A stretch of 64,000 bases of DNA from CAVPXC01 sp963709505 (GTDB lineage: Bacteria; Chloroflexota; Anaerolineae; JAAEKA01), in NCBI GenBank assembly GCA_963709505.1, contig CAVPXC010000005.1, positions 124,001 to 188,000 of the forward strand, given 5' to 3'. A program made the translations under genes and the position numbers. The notes under the pieces are model-generated. The model was not told where the DNA came from. It was given only the letters and a program-made list of their open reading frames with translations, and searched no databases. Shown here piece by piece: positions 30,408 to 41,462 of the stretch. The first letter of the stretch is position 1; every line of letters starts with the position of its first letter.

Positions 30408-30464
30408 TAGCGCAAATTGCTAATTTACAGCGCCGCTCATGGCGCAAATTGGCAATTTGCGCTA
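30408..30464 (+). repeat. Inverted repeat between bcp and the LysM gene
   Basis: Arms TAGCGCAAATTGC (30408-30420) and GCAATTTGCGCTA (30452-30464) match perfectly over 13 bases, with a further GGCGCAAATTGG block inside the loop. It lies upstream of bcp and downstream of the LysM gene. Confidence 0.7.
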
Positions 30465-30490
30465 CATGAAGACGGAGTCCACTCTGCCGT

Positions 30491-32081
30491 CTACGGCTTG
30501 GGGCAAATCATCTCGATCGTGAAGGTGGGGTTCGCAAAGCCCCAGTCCGCCAGGCGCTGCCAGGTGTCGGGGTGACGCTCGGCCACGGTGCGCGCCACGG
30601 CGCAGGCGGCTGAGGCATCGCGCGTCGTGCGGTAGGCAATCCACCACAACTCAGCCAGCCACGCGTAGGAATCTTCGGGATAGCGTTTTGCCAGATCGGC
30701 TACGGCCTTGCTGGCCGCGTCACGATCGCCTGCGTATGCCTGGGCGACGGCCAGCCGGTAGAGCGCATAGGTGCGCAGCTCGTCCGTTTCATTCTCACGG
30801 ATCCAGCAGGCCACCAGCCGCGGATCGTCGACAGATCGCGCGGTAGGCAGCAATGGCAGCAGCATACCCATCCTGCGCCCCGGTCGCCATGGCAATGTCG
30901 CCGTCTTGGACACGGTGATACAGGCAATCCGAGGGGGCAGTCTCCTGACGGACAAGCTCGTACAGCGCGCCGGCCGGCGAGGCCCAGGTGTTGGTCACGA
31001 CACGCTGCGGACCGGCCAGCACCGTACCGACCACCCCGCCGGAGAGCACCAACTCCTGCCCGCTCCCTTCCGGGAGGACATCGGCCAGTTGGACGGCTGC
31101 CGAGGCCATGGTCGTGCTGCCGTCGATCCAATCCTGAAAGCTCCCGTCGACCCATGAGATCACATGAACCGTGCTGAAACAGGCCTTGCCGCCACAGGTC
31201 GTATCGCTCCAGACCACGTCCGCCTGTCCGTCAGCATTGATATCTTCCGCCGCTAGCAGAACTACGTCGGCGGCCACACCGGTTTGGTACAACACCTCCC
31301 AGCCCAGGTCGCTTGGCCCAAGCACCGCGAGCAGGCCCAACGGGTTGGCGCCGTCGGGCTTAGGATCGGCGGCGACGATCACTACCTCCGGCGCTGGCCC
31401 GCCGCGCAACGCTGCCGATCGCGCGACGCCCCAGTCAGCGGTCAGCGCGCCGCAGCGCGCCAGGTAGCTCTGCAGGATCGCCGGAATGCCGTTGAACTCG
31501 GTCAACGCCAGCGCTGCCGAGAGTGGGAAATCCTCCAGCTTATCCGGGCAAGGGACCTTGAGCGTCATCTCAGGCGTCGCCGGCACGCGGATGCGGTCTC
31601 CCGGCCGCAGCACCTGGTTCGTCCGCATGGCCTGGGGATTGGCAGCCTGCAGCGTCGCGACGCTCACGCCGGTCCGGGCCGCCAGCACGGCCCACGAATC
31701 GCCGCGGCGCACCGTCACCCAAATGCCATCGTCAACAACTGCCGTCGGGGTCCCTGTGGCTGCTGCCGAGCTGCCAGAGGGCGAGGGGAGACAGAGCTGT
31801 TGACCCACCAGCAGCCAGCCCTGCGGTTGCTGCGCCAAACGAGGGTTCGCTGCCTTGAGCGCGACAATGCTGATCCCGGTGCGCTGCGCCAGGTTCGACC
31901 ACGAGTTCCCCTGCTGGATGCGGTACCAGCGGCCCTGACAGGAGTTCTGCAAACTGGCGCGCCGGACAGGTCCGGCGGCTTGGCTGGTTCCGGCCAGCAC
32001 GGCGACGACGATCCATGCCAGGATGCTTCCCGCCAGGAGTTTGCGCACGTGCTCAGATAAGGAGAATTGTGAGCGTGTCAT
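30491..32081 (-). CDS. Secreted LysM protein with FG-GAP-like middle and TPR-like end, one frameshift
   Basis: A signal peptide (LLAGSILAWIVVAVLAGTSQ) is followed by two LysM modules: WYRIQQGNSWSNLAQRTGIS and a second starting VTVRRGDSWAVLAARTG. LysM binds peptidoglycan or other GlcNAc glycans at the cell surface. The middle has an acidic EDINADGQADVVW stretch like FG-GAP/VCBS repeats. An extra base near 30829 breaks the frame; repair continues as AYRAICDDPRLVACW into an alpha-helical TPR-like C-terminus (YRLAVAQAYAGDRDAASKAV) that ends at 30491. The start ATG at 32081 opens the signal peptide. A wall-associated, non-catalytic role is inferred. Confidence 0.72.
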
Positions 32082-32142
32082 GGAAAGGCTACCAAGAAAT
32101 CAGCTTATGTCATGTTGAGTGCTCTGTTAGATTGATTTTTGT

Positions 32143-32224
32143 GCCGTGTCATCCTGAGGCTCGGCGAAGGATCCCCGCTTGCATCCACGCCGAGATCCTT
32201 CGCCGAGCCTCAGGATGACACGGC
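32143..32224 (+). repeat. Long inverted repeat, CCTGAGGCTCGGCGAAGG family
   Basis: Perfect 31-bp arms at 32143-32173 and 32194-32224 with a 20-base loop. The same family occurs at 59241-59314 (28-bp arms) and in decayed form at 50105-50185. It has the size of a MITE/REP-like element. Confidence 0.85.
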
Positions 32225-32341
32225 AAAAAATCTAACTTTACAGAGCACTGAGGTTCGCCAAAGCACACTTGCGCCGCATGCACGTGTAGGTGTCCCCCGT
32301 TTTTCACCCAGTCAAAAGGGCGCCGCTGGGCCTCATGGAAC

Positions 32342-32560
32342 TCAGGAAAGACCCAAGACGAACCGTAACCCAATGGGTACAAGGCTGCTGCCGCCGCCCG
32401 GACCCAGTTGGCCCTGGAGCGTCCAGATGAGTGCCAGCAATACGGCCACACTTGTGATCGTCAGGCAGAGCAGCAGGAAACAGCCCAGGCCGGCTGCGGC
32501 GCCGATCAAGAACCTGCTTTCTCGTTTTGCGGCAGCGGCGTGGTCAATTTGAGGCTGCAT
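32342..32560 (-). CDS. Small single-helix membrane protein
   Basis: 72 residues from the ATG at 32560 (MQPQIDHAAAAKRES), with one strong membrane helix (AAGLGCFLLLCLTITSVAVL) and a short Gly-rich tail. It overlaps the 3' end of the VTT gene by 55 bases in another frame, so it may be translationally coupled. I recognise no family; an accidental frame cannot be excluded. Confidence 0.4.
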   Translation of the reverse strand: MQPQIDHAAAAKRESRFLIGAAAGLGCFLLLCLTITSVAVLLALIWTLQGQLGPGGGSSLVPIGLRFVLGLS

Positions 32561-33309
32561 CGTAGTCTTGACTTCTCCGCGGCGAGAATGGGGGTGACCG
32601 ACGCTGCATCGGATGGCCGGCGGGCGGTCAATTTGAGCGCCCACGGTAACAGAACCTCATCGACGAAGCGCTCGAGGCGGCTCTGGTATCGGAGCGCGAG
32701 CAGGGCAACAATCACCACGATCACGACTCCGGCGATAAAAAACGGATTGCGGTAGTCGATCACGCCTGCGCCGACGGCCACGGCGATAAGCACCGAGGGC
32801 GTTCGCACCAGCGCCGCGACTGCGATAATCTTCCAAATGGCCAAGCTTGTCAAACCGGCGATGTAGTAGGGAACGTCGCCAAACGGCGCCAGCATCAGGA
32901 TAAACCAAATCGGCAGAGAGTCCAAGCGCGCCACGTGCTCCCAGCGGTTGAGCCGATCCTCACCCACCATACGCAACACCAAGGGCCGTCCCAGCAGCCG
33001 CGCCAAGCCGATGGCAATCGCACCGCCCAGCAGCATGCCAATGACGCCATAGAAGGCGCCCTTGGGATAACCAAACAAGAAGCCAGACGCTACCTGGGTT
33101 ACATAGCCCGGGATAAAGGCCACCACGACCTGCAGCGCATTGAGCGCGATAGCTCCGAGCGGACCGAGCGGACCCAACTGATCGAGCCATGCCTGGATTT
33201 GCGCCTCGTCGCCCAGGAAATCCAACACCTGCCGGTGATAGCGAACGGCTAGAGCGACGCCGGCAACAATCACCACGGCAACGAGGATACGCTTGAACCA
33301 GGTCTTCAT
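32506..33309 (-). CDS. TVP38/TMEM64-family (VTT domain) membrane protein
   Basis: 267 residues from the ATG at 33309 (MKTWFKRILVAVVIVAG). It has several membrane helices and the VTT pattern: NALQVVVAFIPGYVTQVASG, FLFGYPKGAFYGVIGMLLGG and the conserved LAPFGDVPYYIAGLTS. Family members (DedA/VTT) are linked to membrane homeostasis and lipid scrambling; the role here is not known. A TATAAT box six bases before the ATG suggests a leaderless transcript. Confidence 0.85.
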   Translation of the reverse strand: MKTWFKRILVAVVIVAGVALAVRYHRQVLDFLGDEAQIQAWLDQLGPLGPLGAIALNALQVVVAFIPGYVTQVASGFLFGYPKGAFYGVIGMLLGGAIAIGLARLLGRPLVLRMVGEDRLNRWEHVARLDSLPIWFILMLAPFGDVPYYIAGLTSLAIWKIIAVAALVRTPSVLIAVAVGAGVIDYRNPFFIAGVVIVVIVALLALRYQSRLERFVDEVLLPWALKLTARRPSDAASVTPILAAEKSRLRCSLKLTTPLPQNEKAGS

Positions 33310-33315
33310 GCTTGA

Positions 33316-33344
33316 ATTATACGCCAGAATGGGTGTCCTGTCGA
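33316..33344 (-). promoter_or_regulatory. Leaderless promoter of the VTT gene
   Basis: On the minus strand TCGACA (33344-33339), a 17-base spacer and TATAAT (33321-33316) are followed after only six bases by the ATG at 33309. Transcription would start at or next to the start codon. Confidence 0.65.
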
Positions 33345-33399
33345 GTAGAGGAGGTTCCATGGCATGTTTTGGCGTCACCGTCGCTCCTATGACTCTCAT

Positions 33400-33495
33400 C
33401 ACCGTCGTTCCCGCGGAAGCGGGAGCCCCATCTGCGGTGTTGTTTGCGCAAGCACGCCGGATGGATGCCCACGTCCGCGGGCATGACGGTGGTGA
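33400..33495 (+). repeat. Imperfect inverted repeat, CCCGCGGAAGCGGG type
   Basis: The left arm (33400-33431) and right arm (33460-33495) are imperfect reverse complements around GTCGTTCCCGCGGAAGCGGG. The core resembles the cleaner palindrome at 41409-41462. It fills the space between the VTT and HtrA genes. Confidence 0.6.
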
Positions 33496-33538
33496 GGCGT
33501 CCGAGGGCATGATGATCGTGAAGCAAAAGAAGAAACGG

Positions 33539-34723
33539 TTACATCGGTTGTTCACCGAGCACGATCTCCACCTCAAGCGGTTGATCGCCCCGCCACAGCG
33601 TGAGCGTGACAGTCTGCCCTACCTCGGTTTTTTCTTGCAGGTAGGCATTTAAATCGTCCCAGGTCCGCACAGGCAGGCCGTCGATCGCGGTCAGAATGTC
33701 CCCACCGATGAGATAGCGACGACGCCCGACGACCCCCTGATCGGTGGCGGTTCGGATACCCGCCCGTTGTGCGGGGCTGTTGTCGTAAACCTGAGCAATC
33801 AGCATGCCCTCTGCCACGGGCAGATTGAGTGCCTGCACCAACTCCGGCAGCAGTGGATAGCCCAGGCCCTCGATGCCCAGCCAGGGATGGGGAAAACTGC
33901 CTGTGCGGATCAGCACGGGCACAATGCGTTTGAGCTTGTTGGCCGGGATCGCCAGCCCAACACCCGCAGAGGTGCCAGACGGCGAGAAGATTGCCGTGTT
34001 GACGCCGATCAACCGGCCGCTGCTGTCGAGCAACGGCCCGCCGGAGTTGCCGCGATTGATCGCGGCATCGGTCTGGATGACGCCGCGCAGCACCTGGTTG
34101 TTGTCTAACGCCAGCGTACGATTGATCGCGCTGATCACGCCCACGGTCAAGGTACGCTCGAATTGGCCAAAGGGGTTGCCGATGGCGATAGCCCATTGGC
34201 CGACGCGAAGCGCGTCGGAGTCGCCAAGCGGAAGGGGCGTCACCCCCGATGGGATCTGGTCCACTTTGAGCACGGCCACATCGTCGGGTGGATCCACGCC
34301 TATTACCTGCGCCGGCATTTCAACGCCCTCCTCAAAACTGACGACGATCTCGTTGGCGCCCTCGATCACATGATAGTTGGTGACGATGTAACCCGCCGTG
34401 TCCCAAACGACGCCGGAGCCGGCGCCCTCCTCCGGGTAAACGCCGTAGAAAAAGTCAGAGCGAAAGGTTTGGGTGGTGATATTGACCACGGCCTGACTGG
34501 CGCGACGATAGATGTCGATGATGCGCTGCTCGGCCACGTCCAGGTCCGACGCAGCAAGGGGTGTGGGCGTGGCAATCAGGACGATAGGCGTTGCCGTAGA
34601 CCCCGGCTGCGCGGACGAAGCAGGTGTCGCCAGCAACACTGGGCTGGGCGCGCAGCCTGTCAGCACGAGGATGACCAGGAGAGCCGCTGCAAGACGGTTG
34701 AAATGCTTTCGAGAACCGGACAT
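33539..34723 (-). CDS. HtrA/DegP-type serine protease, lipoprotein with PDZ domain
   Basis: 394 residues. A lipoprotein signal ends LVILVLTGC, so Cys24 would be lipidated and the protease held outside the membrane. The trypsin-like domain has His118 (TNYHVIEG), Asp148 (DPPDDVAVLKV) and Ser227 (RGNSGGPLLD). A PDZ domain occupies about residues 280-390. Such proteases degrade or refold damaged envelope proteins. GAGGT precedes the ATG. A second member lies at 37889-39172; the two share the layout but differ in anchor type. Confidence 0.92.
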   Translation of the reverse strand: MSGSRKHFNRLAAALLVILVLTGCAPSPVLLATPASSAQPGSTATPIVLIATPTPLAASDLDVAEQRIIDIYRRASQAVVNITTQTFRSDFFYGVYPEEGAGSGVVWDTAGYIVTNYHVIEGANEIVVSFEEGVEMPAQVIGVDPPDDVAVLKVDQIPSGVTPLPLGDSDALRVGQWAIAIGNPFGQFERTLTVGVISAINRTLALDNNQVLRGVIQTDAAINRGNSGGPLLDSSGRLIGVNTAIFSPSGTSAGVGLAIPANKLKRIVPVLIRTGSFPHPWLGIEGLGYPLLPELVQALNLPVAEGMLIAQVYDNSPAQRAGIRTATDQGVVGRRRYLIGGDILTAIDGLPVRTWDDLNAYLQEKTEVGQTVTLTLWRGDQPLEVEIVLGEQPM

Positions 34724-34740
34724 GGCGATTGACCTCTTCG

Positions 34741-36300
34741 TTAGGCTTCGCCGGCAGCTACTGCGTTCGGCCCGTCTGGCACAATCGATCCTGTCGGCTC
34801 TGTTTCGACGTCGACGGAGGCAAGCACTGTCTCAGGCACAGGTTGGCGGCCGCTCACGCTTCGGGTCGAAGCGATGCGCCTGAAGCCATGCGCAAGCGCA
34901 GCCAACAGGCCGAACACCACCAGTCCGGCCAGAAAGGCAACCAGGAACAGGGCGCCTATGCCGATCAATTGCGCCTGCATCTGCCCCGGCCAGTCGGGTT
35001 GATATCCGAACGCGGGCAGAAGGCCGGTGACGCCTTGGCCCTCGACACCCAAAAACGAAGTTGCACCCACGCCGTTCCAACCGGCGCCGGCCAGGCCGTC
35101 GCTCAGCAGACCCACCGCAAGCAGGCCGACCAGCCCGCCCACCAGGTGCACCGGCGCCAAGGCGGTATCGTCGTCCAGGCGGATAACCTCACGCACCAGG
35201 TAAGTCAGCAGTGGTACGATCAGACCCACTACCAGACCGACGGCAACGGCAGCCCAGGGCGGGAAGAACGGCCCAAAGGCCATGCCGGCGATCGCGCCAG
35301 CCGCCAGACCGCGAGCAGCCATCAACGGATCGGGTTTACCGGCGGCAAACCAGGTGTAGGCCAGAGGTACCAGCGCGCCGCTTGCTGCTACCAAAGCAGC
35401 ATTGACCACTCCGCGCATCGGCAGCAACGTCGGCAAGTCGAGCAGTGGATTGGCCCAGGCCCAACTCATGCTGCCGGCCAGAATAAAGAAGGCGCCAACA
35501 GCCGCCAACAATGGGAGGTGCACGGGCGGCATCTCTACCGCTTGTGCGTTGGCGCCGGAGGTCTGAACACGAGGACGACGCGGTATCAAGACCAGCAGGC
35601 CAGCCAACGCCGTGGCCGCTCCGAGCATGTGGACCGTACCTGCGCCAGCAAAGTCGACGAAGCCATGCCCTAAGTTAAGGTTAGCGCCCAGGTTGGCCAG
35701 CCAGCCGCCTCCCCACACCCAATTCGTGGCCAGGGGATAGAGCAGCCCGCCGATAAGCAGGCCGCCCAGCAGGGTACTGAAGGAAGGAGTTCGGCCGCGC
35801 AGTGCCAGGAGCGGGAGCATGGTGGCGGTCGCTACCCAAGGCAACTGGGCAAAAAACAGCCCGTAAGCGGCCGGCGTGGCCGCTGACCCGACCAGCCCCC
35901 AGCCGTTGAGTCCTGCCATACCCCATTTGTAGCCCCAATCGCCTGCAACCAGGGTCCACTCCCAGACGAGGTCGCTAAAGCCGGCCGCGGGTGAGGTGAC
36001 CAGTCCAAGGCCGCCGAAGGCCAGCCCGAAGCCCACAGCGAGGAAGAGCAGCACGCCCAAAGAGGCGCCGGCGACGCCCGCCAGGGCGGTTTGCCAGGCG
36101 CGTTGCTGGGGAACCCCGGCAGCGGCCACCAAGACGAAACCTGCCGGCGTCAGCCAGGCCATACACGCTGCAAGCAGGCGTGCCAAGTCGAACCCAGGCG
36201 CCGTCTGGGCACTGGCAGAGGCAAAGGCAGGCAGCGCCGCCAGTCCGCCGAAAGCGATGGCGATCCCGCCGGAGATCAGGAGTTTTCGATGCAGTGACAC
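34741..36300 (-). CDS. amt: Ammonium transporter family (Amt) protein
   Basis: About 519 residues from a GTG at 36300 that opens a signal-like helix; no ATG fits the N-terminus. The Amt core is visible: AGLNGWGL, FVDFAGAGTVHMLGAATALA (carrying the conserved His of the channel), SMSWAWANPLL, GVVNAALVAASGALVPLAYT and the APVHLVGGLVGLLAVGLLSDG region with the second His. It would conduct ammonium or ammonia across the membrane. No GlnK/PII gene is adjacent, which is unusual for amt loci. The N-terminal half is more divergent than typical AmtB. Confidence 0.82.
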   Translation of the reverse strand: MSLHRKLLISGGIAIAFGGLAALPAFASASAQTAPGFDLARLLAACMAWLTPAGFVLVAAAGVPQQRAWQTALAGVAGASLGVLLFLAVGFGLAFGGLGLVTSPAAGFSDLVWEWTLVAGDWGYKWGMAGLNGWGLVGSAATPAAYGLFFAQLPWVATATMLPLLALRGRTPSFSTLLGGLLIGGLLYPLATNWVWGGGWLANLGANLNLGHGFVDFAGAGTVHMLGAATALAGLLVLIPRRPRVQTSGANAQAVEMPPVHLPLLAAVGAFFILAGSMSWAWANPLLDLPTLLPMRGVVNAALVAASGALVPLAYTWFAAGKPDPLMAARGLAAGAIAGMAFGPFFPPWAAVAVGLVVGLIVPLLTYLVREVIRLDDDTALAPVHLVGGLVGLLAVGLLSDGLAGAGWNGVGATSFLGVEGQGVTGLLPAFGYQPDWPGQMQAQLIGIGALFLVAFLAGLVVFGLLAALAHGFRRIASTRSVSGRQPVPETVLASVDVETEPTGSIVPDGPNAVAAGEA

Positions 36301-36400
36301 GTGAGGACCGTCCTGGGACAGCAATGGGAATAAGTTACTTAAGTTGCTAGGTTGTATAATACCAGAGTGCGGGACAAAATCCAAGTTGGCAAAGTTGAAA

Positions 36401-36667
36401 TCAGGCCAGGCTCTCCCGCCACCACGCCCGCCAGAGGCGCCACTCGTGGGTTTGTTGGTTCCAGCGCAGCTCCACAGTGTCACCACTGGCTGTTTGCGCC
36501 AGGAAACAACGCCAATCAATCGCAGCCACACGCTCGGTCCATTGACGGCCCAGGCCCGCCAGATAGCGCGTGCGGCCCTGCCAGATAAACGCAGTAGGCT
36601 GGACCGAGCCTCCCGGCCCGAAACGAACCTGAACGAGCACCGCCTGATCGACAAAGCTCTCAATCAT
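36401..36667 (-). CDS. Small Trp-rich protein coupled to pncC
   Basis: 88 residues from the ATG at 36667 (MIESFVDQAVLVQVRF), whose start overlaps the pncC stop (ATGATTGA). The composition is rich in Trp, Arg and Gln (WQGRTRYLAGLGRQW, RWNQQTHEWRLWRAWW). The pattern faintly recalls small DUF6504-type proteins, but I cannot assign it. The tight overlap supports translation as part of the pncC transcript. Confidence 0.5.
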   Translation of the reverse strand: MIESFVDQAVLVQVRFGPGGSVQPTAFIWQGRTRYLAGLGRQWTERVAAIDWRCFLAQTASGDTVELRWNQQTHEWRLWRAWWRESLA

Positions 36668-37154
36668 CTGTAGAATCCTCCAGGTAGTCCAATAGCATGT
36701 GCAGGGCGGCCAGAGCTGAGCTTTCCTTGTTTGCGCGCCGATCACCTTGCCAGAGCTCGCTACGGTCGATCTCCCGATCGGCTGTAGCGAGGCATAGATA
36801 CGTAAGCCCCAGAGGCTTCCCGTCCGTGCCGCCGCCCGGCCCGGCGATGCCGGTCACGCTGACGCCCAGGTCGGTATGCAGCAAGCGGCGCACGCCCTGA
36901 GCCATCTGCCGGGCGCACTCAGTGCTGACCGCACCGTAAGTCGCCAAGGTATCGTCGCTCACGCCAAGCAACCGCTGCTTGGCATCGTTGCTGTAGGACA
37001 GGATGCCGCCGAAAAAGTAATCCGAACTGCCCGGCACATCTGTCAGGCAATCGCCCACCAGGCCGCCGGTGCACGACTCGGCCACGGACAGGGTTAACCC
37101 GCGCGCCCGTAGGAGCTCGCCAACCCGACGAGATAGGTCATAGGCTTCGATCAT
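36660..37154 (-). CDS. pncC: Nicotinamide-nucleotide amidase (CinA C-terminal domain family)
   Basis: 164 residues, the size of standalone PncC. It deamidates NMN to nicotinic acid mononucleotide in pyridine-nucleotide recycling. Conserved motifs are SVAESCTGGLVG, YFFGGILSYSNDAKQ, GAVSTECARQMA and VTGIAGPGGGTDGKPLGL. A GAGGCG lies ahead of the ATG. The N-terminal CinA domain is absent, as in many bacteria. Confidence 0.95.
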   Translation of the reverse strand: MIEAYDLSRRVGELLRARGLTLSVAESCTGGLVGDCLTDVPGSSDYFFGGILSYSNDAKQRLLGVSDDTLATYGAVSTECARQMAQGVRRLLHTDLGVSVTGIAGPGGGTDGKPLGLTYLCLATADREIDRSELWQGDRRANKESSALAALHMLLDYLEDSTDD

Positions 37155-37332
37155 TGTGTCGCCTCACACATGGATAGAGGTTGGATGTTACTGGACAAGG
37201 CAGGCAGCTTGTGGTAGCATGGAATCACTGGCAGCCGTGTCCATGGCAGGACGGCAACGCCACCATAGGTGAGAATTCGGGACAGAATCAAGATAGAACG
37301 CTGGCGCTGGGTCGCCTAAGGAGAGTCTTACA

Positions 37333-37800
37333 ATGAAGAAACTGCTTTTGCTTGTCGGGCTTGTGGCCGGCATCGCAGCCGCTGTAGTGGTCATCCTCAA
37401 GCTACTGAACCGAGAGCAGCCGTTGCCTGTGGCTTCTCCCGAGCGCTTCAACGGGAGCGATCCGCTGTCGTTCGACGAGAGTGAGCTCGGCGGGACCGTG
37501 AGCCCGGAGTTGCTCGGTATCCTGGTATGCCCGGAGGACAAAGGCTCGCTCACGTTGTCCGCCGATGGTAAGTGGCTGATCAACCCGCGCAACGGGTATC
37601 GCTACCCCATCCGCCGGGGCATCCCGGTGATGCTAATCGAAGAAGGCCGCAAGAACCGCGAACGCGAGCTTGATCGTTTCGACGGCATAGACAGTAGTCC
37701 CGTAGCGCAAACCCGGAATCGCCAGGAGCAAGGAGGCGGCTTGTCCCCCTCGCTCCTGGCGATTCTATATCTAGCGACTCCGACCTCCGAGGTTTTCTGA
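37333..37800 (+). CDS. Membrane-anchored Trm112/YcaR-like protein
   Basis: 155 residues, with GGAGAG before the ATG. One N-terminal helix (LLLLVGLVAGIAAAVVVI) precedes a Trm112p/UPF0434-like domain: SPELLGILVCPEDKGSLTL, NGYRYPIRRGIPVMLIEEG. Trm112-like proteins are small zinc-ribbon or zinc-less adaptors of methyltransferases; this one retains a single Cys. The last residues and the stop codon lie inside a CCTCGGAGG-type hairpin, so the C-terminal tail may be a by-product of that element's insertion. Confidence 0.75.
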   Translation: MKKLLLLVGLVAGIAAAVVVILKLLNREQPLPVASPERFNGSDPLSFDESELGGTVSPELLGILVCPEDKGSLTLSADGKWLINPRNGYRYPIRRGIPVMLIEEGRKNRERELDRFDGIDSSPVAQTRNRQEQGGGLSPSLLAILYLATPTSEVF

Positions 37801-37876
37801 AACCTCGGAGGTCTGTCGGCTTATCGCGAATCTCGTTTCTTGCAGATCTCCGAGGTTTCGGAAAACCTCGGAGATC
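37782..37876 (+). repeat. Two CCTCGGAGG-family hairpins
   Basis: Hairpin 1 has 14-bp arms at 37782-37795 and 37800-37813. Hairpin 2 has 14-bp arms at 37845-37858 and 37863-37876. They separate the convergent Trm112-like and HtrA genes and are well placed to act as terminators in both directions. Confidence 0.85.
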
Positions 37877-37888
37877 GTTTGTGAGGTC

Positions 37889-39172
37889 CTACCGCTCCGG
37901 TCGAACGCCCAACTCAACCGGAATAATAGTCTCCGAGCCGTCGGAGCGTATCACACTCAGCTGAACGGTGTCGCCGGGGGAGGCGAAGCGGAAAAGATAG
38001 ATCAGCAGATCCTCGAAGCGCTCCACGGGGCGATCGTTAATGCCGATGACGAGATCTCCGCCCGACTTGAGGTAGGTGGGCTGGCCGTTGATATCCATGC
38101 CGAAGACGATGCTGGTGTCGCGATCGCCGCCGCGCAGGCCGGCATCGGCGGCAGGAAAGTTTGAGATCGCCTCTATCACATAGGCGCCCTTGACGTCGGC
38201 GGGGAAGCCGAGGGCTTCGGCCCACTCCGGGGAATACGTTCTTCCGGAAATGCCGATAAAGGGGTGCTCATATCTGCCATTCTTGATCAACGCCGGAACG
38301 ACACGCTCGGCAATATAGATTGGAATGGCAAACCCGACACCGGAGTTGGCGCGCACGCCACCGTCGCTACGAATTTGGGCGTTGATGCCCATCACCTGGC
38401 CTTTGGAGTTCAGAAGCGGGCCGCCGGAGTTGCCGGGGTTGATTGGCGCGTCGGTCTGAATGACTTCGGGAATGGTATAGCTAGCGTTGAGCGAACTGAT
38501 GCTGCGCCCCAAGCCGCTGACCGTGCCAACCGTCATTGAGCCAGCGAAGTCGAAAGGTGCGCCGATGGCGATCGCCCGATCGCCGACCTGCACCTCGTCG
38601 ATGTTGGCGCGTTCCACGGACACCAAGTCGAGGCCGCTGGGATCGATCTCGATCACCGCAAGGTCACTGTTTACGTCCGCCCCCAGTACCTGGCCGCTTG
38701 CGGTCCGATCGTTGGAAAAGACAATCTGAACTTCTCGCGCGCCTTCGACCACATGTGCATTGGTCACGATCAGGCCGTTTGCATCCCAGACGAAGCCGGA
38801 TCCCTGGCCCTGCGGCAGCAACTCGTCAGCCTGGGCGCCCAAATCGACGGTTGTCAGGTTGATGATCTTTACCACCGCCGGGTTAACCTTGCGATAGACC
38901 ACGCGCAGGATTTCCGGCTCTGGGTCAGACCCGGGCTGGATATCGATCACCATCGGGGCGGGGTTAGGAGTGACCTCAGGTTGCACGGCGGTGACGGTGT
39001 TGGGCTCAGGAAGCACATTGGACTGGGCCGGCTCAGCGCGCTGACGGCTCAGCGCCATGTTATCTGACACACGCATAAAGCCGGCACCCGCAGCTACTAC
39101 ACAGAGACACAAGAATACCAACCCGATCAGCGCTGCAAAAACGATAACCGGAGCACGTTGTTTTGTATCCAT
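37889..39172 (-). CDS. HtrA/DegP-type serine protease with N-terminal membrane anchor
   Basis: 427 residues. One N-terminal helix (VFAALIGLVFLCLCVVAAGA) and a Pro-rich spacer lead to a trypsin-like domain with His140 (VTNAHVVEG), Asp170 (DVNSDLAVIEID) and Ser249 (INPGNSGGPLL). A PDZ domain follows (GGDLVIGINDRPVERFEDLL). It differs from the lipoprotein paralog at 33539-34723 by its uncleaved anchor. AAAGG precedes the ATG; a TATACT box lies about 55 bases upstream. Envelope protein quality control is the expected role. Confidence 0.92.
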   Translation of the reverse strand: MDTKQRAPVIVFAALIGLVFLCLCVVAAGAGFMRVSDNMALSRQRAEPAQSNVLPEPNTVTAVQPEVTPNPAPMVIDIQPGSDPEPEILRVVYRKVNPAVVKIINLTTVDLGAQADELLPQGQGSGFVWDANGLIVTNAHVVEGAREVQIVFSNDRTASGQVLGADVNSDLAVIEIDPSGLDLVSVERANIDEVQVGDRAIAIGAPFDFAGSMTVGTVSGLGRSISSLNASYTIPEVIQTDAPINPGNSGGPLLNSKGQVMGINAQIRSDGGVRANSGVGFAIPIYIAERVVPALIKNGRYEHPFIGISGRTYSPEWAEALGFPADVKGAYVIEAISNFPAADAGLRGGDRDTSIVFGMDINGQPTYLKSGGDLVIGINDRPVERFEDLLIYLFRFASPGDTVQLSVIRSDGSETIIPVELGVRPER

Positions 39173-39276
39173 TCCAAAAACCTTTCAACAGGCTGCTTTT
39201 TTGATCGCGTTGCGAACTGTAGGGTTAAGTATAGCACAGGGTGGTAGGACAAGCCAGGGAGGAAGCTTACTTTGAG

Positions 39277-39429
39277 GGTAACTGCTCAGGCTACCTTTGC
39301 CAGGGATTGGAAATCCCCTGGCTGAAAAAGAGAAGTGCCCTCAGGCACTGGGAACGGGTACATCCCAGGCCCTGAGGGGCCTTCTCAGCTTCAGACGGTG
39401 AATTCCATTCACCGGGCTGAGCAGTTACC
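39277..39429 (+). repeat. MITE-like structured element of about 153 bp
   Basis: Terminal inverted repeats GGTAACTGCTCAG (39277-39289) and CTGAGCAGTTACC (39417-39429) match over 13 bases. Internal stems include CAGGGATT/AATCCCCTGG-like pairing and CGGTGAATTCCATTCACCG. TTTGA occurs next to both ends (39271-39275 and 39430-39434), as a target-site duplication would. It contains no gene. Confidence 0.65.
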
Positions 39430-39437
39430 TTTGATGA

Positions 39438-39479
39438 AAGCAGACCTCGGAGGTTTCGGAAAACGTCCGAGGTCTGCTT
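39438..39479 (+). repeat. CCTCGGAGG-family hairpin after dnaK
   Basis: 19-base arms (39438-39456 and 39461-39479) with one mismatch and a 4-base loop. It lies 22 bases beyond the dnaK stop and probably ends that transcript. Confidence 0.85.
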
Positions 39480-39501
39480 CTGACTCACATACACTTAACG
39501 C

Positions 39502-41367
<1,866 letters not shown>

Positions 41368-41408
41368 TTCTGTAATCTCCTCAAAAAAACCTCTTTGGTA
41401 TTTTGTTC

Positions 41409-41462
41409 GTAACTACTCGCCCGTCATTCCCGCGAAAACGGGAATGACGGGCGAGTAGTTAC
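41409..41462 (+). repeat. Perfect 24-bp inverted repeat upstream of dnaK
   Basis: Arms 41409-41432 and 41439-41462 are exact reverse complements with the loop CGAAAA. The core (GTCATTCCCG/CGGGAATGAC) is a common bacterial intergenic palindrome type. It lies 41 bases upstream of the dnaK start. The following 41463-41777 contains no gene or site I can support. Confidence 0.85.

Noticed and set aside
33539..39172. Recent tandem duplication of htrA
   Set aside because: The two proteases differ in anchor, linker and most of the sequence outside catalytic motifs, and are separated by four other genes.
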